Assembly (NCBI RefSeq): GCF_030812475.1
Contig: NZ_JAUSSR010000014.1
Location: forward strand, 148,085-212,084
Length of the DNA stretch: 64,000 bases
Source: Pseudomonas lini
GTDB lineage: Bacteria; Pseudomonadota; Gammaproteobacteria; Pseudomonadales; Pseudomonadaceae
Direction: 5' to 3'
Shown here: in pieces, positions 53,638-61,184 of the stretch
Layout: each line of letters starts with the position of its first letter
Numbering within the stretch: position 1 is the stretch's first letter
Notes under the pieces: generated by a model
What the model saw: only the letters and a program-made list of their open reading frames with translations
The model's database searches: none
What the model was told of the DNA's origin: nothing
Position numbers and translations under genes: made by a program

Positions 53638-54288
53638 ATGCAATCTCTCATAATGATAGACCTTGACGGAACACTGATCGATACACCGCATTTCGAGGCC
53701 TGGCGCAACACCGCCTTAATAATGGGAGGCACAGAACTTACTCATGAAGACTACATCAATCACATTGCTGGGCGTCCCCGAATGGAAGGAGCTTCACGCC
53801 TTCTGAAGTTGAAAAGAGAAGTTCATAGCCAAGGCACGCTCCACTCATTTAATGCCTGTGAGCTTGCCGACTACAAGCAGGGCGAATTTCAGCGCCTGTG
53901 TGCCAACACCAAACTTTTCAACGACGCGCTACGCCTACTAGAGCGTATTAACGATGCCCGGCAGACAGTCATCTTCTATACGGCCTCACAGAACGCCTCT
54001 GACTTGTTCGATAGGACCATGCATCAGTCAGCTTTATTGCTAAAACAACCCAAGATGGTTTTTCAGCAATCTGACAATCAGAGTCGAGGCGAGTTGTTCC
54101 AGCAGTTGATCGGCACGCGGGCTGCGAAGGATATCCATCTCATCGACGATAGCCCATACGCTGCTGATCTCGCATGCGGCCTTGGAATCCATACCTGGCA
54201 GATTCACCGCAACGTCCTTGAGCCCAAGGCCGGCGACCCACGTGTCTCGATAATTTCATCACTCGATGAGTTTATATTGCCAAAATAA
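53638..54288 (+). CDS. HAD phosphatase/phosphomutase, beta-phosphoglucomutase-like
   Basis: 216 residues. N-terminal catalytic motif MIDLDGTLID with Asp8 and Asp10; motif II region VIFYTASQNA; motif IV HLIDDSPYAADLACGLG. The cap contains HIAGRPRMEGASRLL, similar to the GKPRYDG segment of beta-phosphoglucomutase-type HAD enzymes. It starts three bases after the preceding stop. Beta-phosphoglucomutases are frequent partners of GH65 phosphorylases, and a GH65 gene lies in this operon. Confidence 0.85.
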   Translation: MQSLIMIDLDGTLIDTPHFEAWRNTALIMGGTELTHEDYINHIAGRPRMEGASRLLKLKREVHSQGTLHSFNACELADYKQGEFQRLCANTKLFNDALRLLERINDARQTVIFYTASQNASDLFDRTMHQSALLLKQPKMVFQQSDNQSRGELFQQLIGTRAAKDIHLIDDSPYAADLACGLGIHTWQIHRNVLEPKAGDPRVSIISSLDEFILPK

Positions 54289-54308
54289 TAGCCTAGGGAA
54301 GAATAGAC

Positions 54309-55358
54309 ATGAGTAATGAATCGGTTGTTCTTGTAACTGGTGGAGCGGGCTACATCGGATCCCGCTTAGTTCCAAAACTGCTGGCCGCAGGTTACCAAGT
54401 CAGGGTCTTGGACGCGCTGTTCTTCTCCAATGGGCTTGAGTTGCTCATGAGTCACCCTGGCCTGGAATTCATAAAAGGTGATATCCGTGACAAACTGATC
54501 GTGGAGAAGGCATTACAGAACGCTCGGACCGTAGTCCATCTTGCCGCAGTGGCCAATGATCCGAGTTTCAATTCAGCTCCTGAACTTGGCCAGTCAATCA
54601 ATATTGATTGCCTGCCCCATTTAATGGGCAGCGCAAGGCGACTAGGTTGCCAGCGTTTCATTTACGCCTCGTCGGCGAGCGTTTACGGAATCAGTGCAAA
54701 ACCCTTTGTTGATGAGAACCAAGCCTGCGTTCCGATCACTGACTACAATCGATTCAAGGCGCAAGGAGAGAAGATACTCTTCGACTTGACCGATTCAACT
54801 TTCCAGACCGTGGCCGTTAGAGCTGCCACGGTTTGCGGCTGGTCGCCTCGACAGCGGCTTGACCTTACGGTGAACATCCTGACTGCAAGTGCGCTTGCTC
54901 GGGGTGAAATCACCGTGTTTGGAGGCAGTCAGTACCGGCCAAATGTTCATATTGGTGATCTCACTCGACTCTATATGATGCTCGTTCAGCGAGAGTCTCT
55001 GAGTTCGGTCTGTGGCATGGCCATCAACGTCGGTTATGAAAACCATACAGTCACCGATATCGCTAACCGGGTAAAAGATATCGTCGATAAGTACTTTTCG
55101 ACCAACGTACCGATCACCACCACCGCCAGTAATGATGTCCGCTCGTACCGCCTGGATTCACGCCGGGTCCAGCAGCAACTCGGGTTCGAGTTCATTTACT
55201 CGATTCGGGATGCCGTCCTGGAGATATGCGAGCAATGGCAGTCGGGGAGATTCACAGACAGCGTTGATGTACTCTCGGACACCCGCTACCACAACGTTCG
55301 AAACATGCAGCACAACGATTGGTCCTTTCCGCCTTGCGGAGACACCTCATCGTGCTAA
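54309..55358 (+). CDS. NAD-dependent sugar epimerase/dehydratase (extended SDR)
   Basis: 349 residues. Rossmann motif VTGGAGYIGSRL (Gly11-Gly17), HLAAVANDPSFN, SSASVYG, and catalytic Tyr146-x-x-x-Lys150 in DYNRFK, the full extended-SDR set. The substrate-binding part ATVCGWSPRQRLDLTVN and RPNVHIGDLTRLY resembles SDR enzymes of O-antigen sugar pathways. Expected to act on a nucleotide sugar, for example one made by the preceding nucleotidyltransferase. The exact reaction (epimerase, dehydratase or reductase) cannot be told. Confidence 0.9.
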   Translation: MSNESVVLVTGGAGYIGSRLVPKLLAAGYQVRVLDALFFSNGLELLMSHPGLEFIKGDIRDKLIVEKALQNARTVVHLAAVANDPSFNSAPELGQSINIDCLPHLMGSARRLGCQRFIYASSASVYGISAKPFVDENQACVPITDYNRFKAQGEKILFDLTDSTFQTVAVRAATVCGWSPRQRLDLTVNILTASALARGEITVFGGSQYRPNVHIGDLTRLYMMLVQRESLSSVCGMAINVGYENHTVTDIANRVKDIVDKYFSTNVPITTTASNDVRSYRLDSRRVQQQLGFEFIYSIRDAVLEICEQWQSGRFTDSVDVLSDTRYHNVRNMQHNDWSFPPCGDTSSC

Positions 55359-57616
55359 CCATTACTTATGGAAAGCAGGTCGAAGAGATCGTAGAGGTCA
55401 GCTCAGAATCTTCCGCCTTTGTGGCCTGCGTGGCGACCCTTGCCAATGCTCATATAGGGGTACGTCCCTATGTACCAGAGTCATCGGCGCGAACGAAACG
55501 CACACAGTTGTTGGTTAGAGATATCTATGCTGCCGGGCTTGGGGTATCACGGGAGATAGTTTCACTGCCGGCGCCAAGGATTATCCGACTCTATGATGTC
55601 GATACCGGCGAGCGCGCCCATCAGATGCTGGACGCTCCGACGGTTGTCTTGTCGCTCGACAAGGCAACCGTCACCAGTACCGAACGGGTGCGGATCGGAA
55701 GTGCCATATATGAACTGACGGTGAGACAATTCATCGATGCGCCTGATGTCACCGCCGCCTCTACGTACATAGGGTTGTGCAGGGTCGGCGCCTGGAAAAA
55801 GCCACATCGGGTACGCTTGGACTTTGGCATGGATGACTCGGCGCTGAATGAATACCTAGGCGCCTCCGATTGGTTGACTGCTCGTCACTACAGTATCAAG
55901 CAGAGTCTTTGCGATGACTGCGATTTAAGTTTAATAGTGGAAACGCGAGAAAACCGATTGGGCTACAACCTTCGCCTCGAAAGATCCCATCTGGCCGCCA
56001 GCTCCGCTATTTACTGGGATACAAACGAGAGCAACTGCGTCGCCTCGATAACTTTTGATTTCTCCACGACCAGACACCAACAGTTTTCTGCTCACTGGCA
56101 ATTAAAACGAGATTCGCCCAATCCGACTTTTGCGTGTTTCCCATCCGCAACCGACCCGACTGGTATCGAAAGCGCACATCAGGAAAAGTGGAATATCCTT
56201 TGGGGTGACCATGAAGTCATCATTAGTTCAAGAGGCAGTCCTGCGGAACTCGGTATGAAATATGCCGTTTTCCAACTTTTGCAACATGGTGTCGGCTCGA
56301 AGATCAATGATCGAGGCGTGATTTCACCGGCACGAGGACTAACCAGCACTTATCATTCTGGCGCCACGTTCTTCGATACTGAGTTGCATAAGTGTATTTT
56401 CTGGATCTGGAACGATCCAGTACAGGCAAAAGCCTTGATCGACTATCGCTATGATTTCATAGATGAGGCGCGGTTGTTTGCGAAAGCCAACGGCTTCGCT
56501 GGCGCTCGTTACCCTGAAGCCTCCAACGACATGGGCACCGAAAATGGGCCCCATTACGTGCTGTCATACCCAGATCCGGAAATAAGACGAGAATGGAGTG
56601 TCAAGGAGGTCCTGCATATATCAGCAGATATTTGCTATGCGCTAAATAAATACTGGGCGGCCACTGGTGACGATGATTACATGGAGTCACGGGGATACCA
56701 AATAATTGTTGAAAGCGCAAGGTTCGCTGCGTCGGCTTTCAACTGGTCAGAGCACAAGCAGGCATATGTCCTGAAGTCGGTGATGGGGCCAGATGAATAT
56801 CACTATCATGTGGATAATAGTTTCTTTACCAACTATATGCTCAGGTGGTGCATCAGGCTCGCGCTGTCGTTGGTGGGACGTTGTGGTTTCCCACTTGTGC
56901 CGGCGGCGGAAATAGAGTGTTGGCAAACCTTATCGGATAGCGTCTACCTGCCTTGGATGATGGTGCAGGGTGTTTCTATCCCCGAGGAGTTCGAGGGATA
57001 TGCTTCCCTGCCGGACGCCCGACTCAGAGTGGATAAAAAACGGGGCCCTCAGTTTGTTGACGAAGCAGAACGGGAAAAGGCCGAAAAGTTGCAAAACTTC
57101 AATTCACGTTTGGTAAAGCAAGCAGACATCGTCTTGCTAATGTCACTATTTCCCGAGCACTTTTCAGAAATCGTTAAACGCATTGCATTTAACTATTATG
57201 AACCGCGTACGGTACATGAGTCTTCGTTGAGTTATGGTCCCCATGCCGTAGTGGCAGCTCATTTGGGCGATACGGGAACTTGTGTCGACTTCATACAACG
57301 GGCAAGTCGTTATAACCTGGACTTCACTCCCGTGGTCGACTACAGCAATGGATTACATCTATCCGCCTATGCCGGTGCTTGGCAAGGACTTGTCGAGGGT
57401 TTGGCCGGCCTTGAGATCAAAGAGGGGCGATTGTCCTTCCGGCCGCAGTTACCTCTCCATTGGGACTCCTGCCATTTCACCCTTTACTTTCGCGGCCAGC
57501 GGCTCAAGGTCTCGATCCTCGGTCAAGGAGAGCTAGTGGTCAGGAGAGGGGGACTAAAGCTCGACACACACTTCAACCATGACGCAAGCATAGGCCTCAA
57601 GGAGGAGTACTTATGA
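55352..57616 (+). CDS. GH65 family glycoside phosphorylase-like enzyme
   Basis: 754 residues. The GH65 catalytic motif GPDEYHYHVDN puts the general acid Glu at residue 482, close to Glu487 of L. brevis maltose phosphorylase. Further GH65 blocks are KQADIVLLMSLFP, YEPRTVHESSLSYGPHAVVAAHLG and GLHLSAYAGAWQGLVEGLAGL. An N-terminal beta-sandwich and C-terminal beta domain flank the (alpha/alpha)6 barrel. The family makes or breaks alpha-glucosides with phosphate and beta-glucose 1-phosphate. I chose the GTG preceded by GGAGA; it overlaps the upstream stop by seven bases. Confidence 0.9.
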   Translation: MLTITYGKQVEEIVEVSSESSAFVACVATLANAHIGVRPYVPESSARTKRTQLLVRDIYAAGLGVSREIVSLPAPRIIRLYDVDTGERAHQMLDAPTVVLSLDKATVTSTERVRIGSAIYELTVRQFIDAPDVTAASTYIGLCRVGAWKKPHRVRLDFGMDDSALNEYLGASDWLTARHYSIKQSLCDDCDLSLIVETRENRLGYNLRLERSHLAASSAIYWDTNESNCVASITFDFSTTRHQQFSAHWQLKRDSPNPTFACFPSATDPTGIESAHQEKWNILWGDHEVIISSRGSPAELGMKYAVFQLLQHGVGSKINDRGVISPARGLTSTYHSGATFFDTELHKCIFWIWNDPVQAKALIDYRYDFIDEARLFAKANGFAGARYPEASNDMGTENGPHYVLSYPDPEIRREWSVKEVLHISADICYALNKYWAATGDDDYMESRGYQIIVESARFAASAFNWSEHKQAYVLKSVMGPDEYHYHVDNSFFTNYMLRWCIRLALSLVGRCGFPLVPAAEIECWQTLSDSVYLPWMMVQGVSIPEEFEGYASLPDARLRVDKKRGPQFVDEAEREKAEKLQNFNSRLVKQADIVLLMSLFPEHFSEIVKRIAFNYYEPRTVHESSLSYGPHAVVAAHLGDTGTCVDFIQRASRYNLDFTPVVDYSNGLHLSAYAGAWQGLVEGLAGLEIKEGRLSFRPQLPLHWDSCHFTLYFRGQRLKVSILGQGELVVRRGGLKLDTHFNHDASIGLKEEYL

Positions 57617-58851
57617 TCTCTATCGCTGATCGTTTGTCACCCTACACAGATGCCCTGAGTGTCTCGTCTTTTCGCAAGTTGCTCATCGGGCAAAGCCTCT
57701 CGATGGCTGGCGACGCTATTTGTCTGGCCGCTCTGCCAATAGCACTTATTCGGACCGGCTTCGGAGGAGACGTATTCGGTTTTATTATGGCGGCAGTCGG
57801 GGTCGGGACCGTGATTGGGGCTCTGGCCGGCGGTTTGCTGGCGGATCGAAAGTCACCGAAGCAAATTCTGATTTACACCGATACGGCGCGGGGATTTGCG
57901 CAACTGGCCGCGGTGGCGCTGCTCGTCTCCGGTTCGCCTTGGTGGTGCCTGGTCATTGCTTATCTGATATTCGGCATCGGCATCGGGATTTCTCGTCCGT
58001 GTGCTCAGGTATTGCTCGCCAATCTACTGCCCAAACAAGCATTGGTAGCTGGCAATGGTGCGATGAACTTTGTCGATAACCTGGTCGCTGTGTTGTTTCC
58101 CGCAACGCTGGGGGTGTTCATCATTTTCTGGGATCCGGTCTGGGGCATATTGATCGACGGTCTGACATTCTTCTGTGCCGCCATTTATACGGCGATGCTG
58201 CCCAATGTGGAGCGCCATGAGTTCGAGGAGGAGTTCTCGATCCGGGAAGCGATCAACGGCATTACCGTCATTACTGGCAACTCCACGCTATTGCTTGGTT
58301 TCGCGGCCACCCTCGTGGTGAATGTACTGTGTTTCCCGATTTTCCTAGTCGTTGCACCCTATGCCATCAGCGATCGCTTCAGCGAAGAAATGTGGGGGCT
58401 GTGTCTGGCCGCTTCGGGATTCGGCGCATGCATTGGATCAATCATCACCGTGCTCGCTTCCGGGCATAAACACCTGATCGGTCTTGCTGTGACCTGTGGC
58501 TTGTTCTTGGCTGGCGCGATGGCTCTTCTCGGCATGGGAAGCTCGTCTTGGATGGCAATACTGGGAGCGACCTTCGTGGGTATCGTCGAAGCGTCCTGGC
58601 TGACGGGATGGGCCACAGCGATGCAGACACTTTCTCCCGAGAAGGACCTCGGCAAAGTGGTGGCAGTCGATACGTTATTTACCAGTGGCGTGCACCCCTT
58701 CATTTATCTCGGTAGTGGAATTGTCGGAGGGATGGTCGGGTACTCGCAGACACTTTCCCTCACGGCAATCCTCAGTGCCGTAGGCACACTATTAATTGTT
58801 TTAGCGTCCTTTACGTTCATGCCAAGGAGTGTTCGAAATGATCAAGTGTAA
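57613..58851 (+). CDS. MFS efflux transporter
   Basis: 412 residues with about 12 hydrophobic segments, EntS-like MFS. The loop 2-3 motif GGLLADRKSPKQIL fits GxxxDRxxR. It shares four bases with the upstream GH65 gene and 14 with the next gene. Position inside a biosynthetic operon suggests export of, and self-protection against, the product. Confidence 0.92.
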   Translation: MISIADRLSPYTDALSVSSFRKLLIGQSLSMAGDAICLAALPIALIRTGFGGDVFGFIMAAVGVGTVIGALAGGLLADRKSPKQILIYTDTARGFAQLAAVALLVSGSPWWCLVIAYLIFGIGIGISRPCAQVLLANLLPKQALVAGNGAMNFVDNLVAVLFPATLGVFIIFWDPVWGILIDGLTFFCAAIYTAMLPNVERHEFEEEFSIREAINGITVITGNSTLLLGFAATLVVNVLCFPIFLVVAPYAISDRFSEEMWGLCLAASGFGACIGSIITVLASGHKHLIGLAVTCGLFLAGAMALLGMGSSSWMAILGATFVGIVEASWLTGWATAMQTLSPEKDLGKVVAVDTLFTSGVHPFIYLGSGIVGGMVGYSQTLSLTAILSAVGTLLIVLASFTFMPRSVRNDQV

Positions 58852-59941
58852 TAATGTGCAAGAGCAAGCCCAAGATCTTTCCGCCTTGATTCTGCAACAT
58901 TGGCAGGAGCTTTTGGCGGCCGGAGACTTTGTGCTTGGCGAGGAAGTCGTGAAGTTCGAAGCATGGATGTCCGAGCGATGTAACGGTGCCTATGCCATTT
59001 CCCTCAATTCCGGCACCGACGCTTTGCTACTGGCGATGCGGGGCCTTGAAATTGGGCCTGGCGATGAAGTTATCACCTGCGCAAATACCTTCGTCGCAAC
59101 GGTGGGGGCAATAGTTGCCGCCGGCGCCAAACCCGTTCTAGCAGATGTGGGCGATGATGAACTCATCAACGTCGATACCATCGAGCCTCTCATGAACGCC
59201 CGCACAAAAGCAGTCATACCGGTTTATCTGCGCGGCCGTCCATTGAACGTTAACGCGATAATCGACTTGTGTCGCCCTCGCGGTGTTGCGGTAATCGAAG
59301 ACTGCGCCCAGGCTATTGGTACTACCCTCGACGGGCATCAAGTGGGCACTAGGGGCGATGCATCAGCCTTCTCCATGCATCCACTAAAGACGCTCGGTGG
59401 CTTGGGAGATGGGGGGATGCTGGTAACAACCAATACTAAAATCGCGGACTATGCCAGGAGGGCACGTAACCACGGGCTGGAAACCCGCAACGAATCCGTG
59501 TTGTTCGGAATCAATTCACGCCTCGATTCGCTACAGGCGTCAGCCCTCAACATAAAGGTTCAGTACTTGGACCAATGGTTGAAGCGGCGACTGGAAATTG
59601 CTGCGTTCTACGATCAGGCCCTTATCGGGACGGCGACGGCCGTAGACCTTGGCGGTGGCAAGCCCGGCGGGTCCTTCTACCACTACGTAGTGCAGTCGAA
59701 GCACCGAGACAGGCTACAGCGCTACCTAACCGAATATGATATCCAAGCGGCAATTCACTACCCTACGCCTATTCATTGGCAAAAAGCCTGGTTAAAGAAC
59801 CAACCTCAGGTTGTTTTACCCAATACAGAGCGTTTGTCCCGGGAAATGCTCACTCTTCCTTGCCACCATCATTTGACAGACAGTGATGTTGAGAAGGTCG
59901 TGGGCGCAATAAAGCGCTTTGAGCTCATGAAAATCCGATGA
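58838..59941 (+). CDS. DegT/DnrJ/EryC1/StrS aminotransferase
   Basis: 367-residue sugar aminotransferase-type PLP enzyme. LNSGTDALLLAMRGLEIGPGDEV, TFVATVGAIVAAGAKPVLADV, VIEDCAQAIG and the PLP-lysine motif MHPLKTLGGLGDGG (Lys184) are clear. The family aminates keto groups of nucleotide sugars. The ATG used follows AAGGAG at eight bases; an upstream in-frame GTG at 58829 lacks spacing. Last gene of the operon; the 154 bp to the tcdA stop show no clear terminator. Confidence 0.92.
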   Translation: MIKCNNVQEQAQDLSALILQHWQELLAAGDFVLGEEVVKFEAWMSERCNGAYAISLNSGTDALLLAMRGLEIGPGDEVITCANTFVATVGAIVAAGAKPVLADVGDDELINVDTIEPLMNARTKAVIPVYLRGRPLNVNAIIDLCRPRGVAVIEDCAQAIGTTLDGHQVGTRGDASAFSMHPLKTLGGLGDGGMLVTTNTKIADYARRARNHGLETRNESVLFGINSRLDSLQASALNIKVQYLDQWLKRRLEIAAFYDQALIGTATAVDLGGGKPGGSFYHYVVQSKHRDRLQRYLTEYDIQAAIHYPTPIHWQKAWLKNQPQVVLPNTERLSREMLTLPCHHHLTDSDVEKVVGAIKRFELMKIR

Positions 59942-60095
59942 CTTGTGCGGGCGCGATCAAGTGCGAATACGCTAAGCCCGCACACGGGGCCTGTCATAAT
60001 CCAAAGACTGTCAAGGCAAACCAGGGTCCGCAACAACTTAGTCGATAACCAGCAGCAATTGCTGCCGAGCTCGGACAAGGAGCTGCTGAAAGCTA

Positions 60096-60908
60096 TTACG
60101 CTATCGGCTTTACTTTGTCCGCCGGCCGCCGCACCCCAGCCACAATCTTGTCCACAGCCTTGGTCGCCGCGACCATGCCGAACGTTGCCGTTACCATCAT
60201 CACCGCGCCAAAACCGCCGGCGCAGTCCAGCTTCACCCCATCCCCGACAAAACTCTTCTGCAGGCAAATGCTGCCGTCCGGTTTCGGGTAGCGCAGCTGC
60301 TCGGTGGAAAACACGCAGGGCACGCTGTAATGGCGGGTCACGGTGCGGGAAAAGTTGTAATCGCGGCGCAGGGTCGAGCGTACTTTCGAGGCCAACGGAT
60401 CGTTGAACGTACGATTCAGGTCGCACACCTGGATCAGCGTCGGGTCGATCTGCCCGCCCGCCCCGCCGGTGGTGATGATCTGGATCTTGCGCCGTTTGCA
60501 CCACGCAATCAGCGCAGCCTTGGCATTCACACTGTCGATGCAGTCGATCACGCAGTCGATGTTCGGTGTGATGTATTCGGCCATGGTCTCGCGGGTGACG
60601 AAATCCGCCACCGCGTGCACCGTGCAGTCCGGGTTGATCCCGCGCAGGCGCTCGGCCATCACCTCGACCTTGGGCTTGCCGACGGTGCTGTCCAGCGCGT
60701 GCAACTGACGATTGGCGTTGCTGACACAGACATCGTCCAGGTCGAACAGCGAAATTTCGCCCACGCCACACCGGGCAACGGCTTCCGCCGCCCAGGAGCC
60801 GACGCCGCCGACGCCGACGATCGCCACATGGGCCGCGCGCAAGCGCTCCAGGCCCTCGATGCCATACAAGCGGGCGATGCCAGCAAACCGCGGATCTTCT
60901 GTACTCAT
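60096..60908 (-). CDS. tcdA: tRNA threonylcarbamoyladenosine dehydratase TcdA
   Basis: 270-residue E1-like ATP enzyme (CsdL) that dehydrates t6A37 to cyclic t6A. RFAGIARLYGIEGLERL, the nucleotide motif VGVGGVGSWAAEAVARCGVG, DLDDVCVSNANRQ and DCIDSVNAKAALIAWC are present. I chose the ATG preceded by GGGG at eight bases. The last 80 or so codons lie in the 233-bp repeat shared with the left end; the final residues (DKVKPIA) differ from the left copy (DRVKPEV), so the island seems to have brought a replacement 3' end that keeps the gene whole. Confidence 0.96.
   Translation of the reverse strand: MSTEDPRFAGIARLYGIEGLERLRAAHVAIVGVGGVGSWAAEAVARCGVGEISLFDLDDVCVSNANRQLHALDSTVGKPKVEVMAERLRGINPDCTVHAVADFVTRETMAEYITPNIDCVIDCIDSVNAKAALIAWCKRRKIQIITTGGAGGQIDPTLIQVCDLNRTFNDPLASKVRSTLRRDYNFSRTVTRHYSVPCVFSTEQLRYPKPDGSICLQKSFVGDGVKLDCAGGFGAVMMVTATFGMVAATKAVDKIVAGVRRPADKVKPIA
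60118..60350. repeat. Right 233-bp direct repeat (tcdA 3' part)
   Basis: Second copy of 50372-50604, here within intact tcdA. It marks the right boundary of the island. Confidence 0.95.
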
Positions 60909-61184
60909 GACCATTACCCCAAAAACCGGCGCGCATTATAGGGCCGAAGACGGCCAAGAGCATCTCTGGACTCTGAATGACCTCCTGGTTTCTTTAATCA
61001 GGCTACGCGCAAACAAGAATTAGCCTACGAACGCCAACGAAAGAACTTAAGTCGAGTTGGAGTGCCAAATGTAGGGCATTTTCCTGTCAGCTGTACGCTC
61101 AGGGAATGCCCGGTGTAGGATGCGCGCCCCTTGGTTCTCGCCGACCGGTCCTTAGTTCCACAGCCTTTGGAACCCGAAATAGCT

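Larger units (their letters stand above)
50605..60117. mobile_element. Genomic island inserted in tcdA
   Basis: About 9.5 kb between the two tcdA direct repeats, or 9.75 kb counting one repeat. It begins with a foreign csdE fragment, then about 600 bp of AT-rich DNA, then an eight-gene operon. Base composition of the first part and of the genes is visibly lower in GC than the flanks. No integrase, transposase, tRNA or IS end was found, so it seems non-autonomous. The direct repeat is what a single-crossover integration of a circle carrying a tcdA fragment would leave. Confidence 0.85.

Noticed and set aside
50605..60117. Search for an integrase, transposase, tRNA gene or IS end in the island
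   Set aside because: None found by reading all frames; the element is therefore described by its repeats only.
60909..61184. Possible small gene between tcdA and ndvB
   Set aside because: No frame with a ribosome site; only promoter-like AT stretches are seen.
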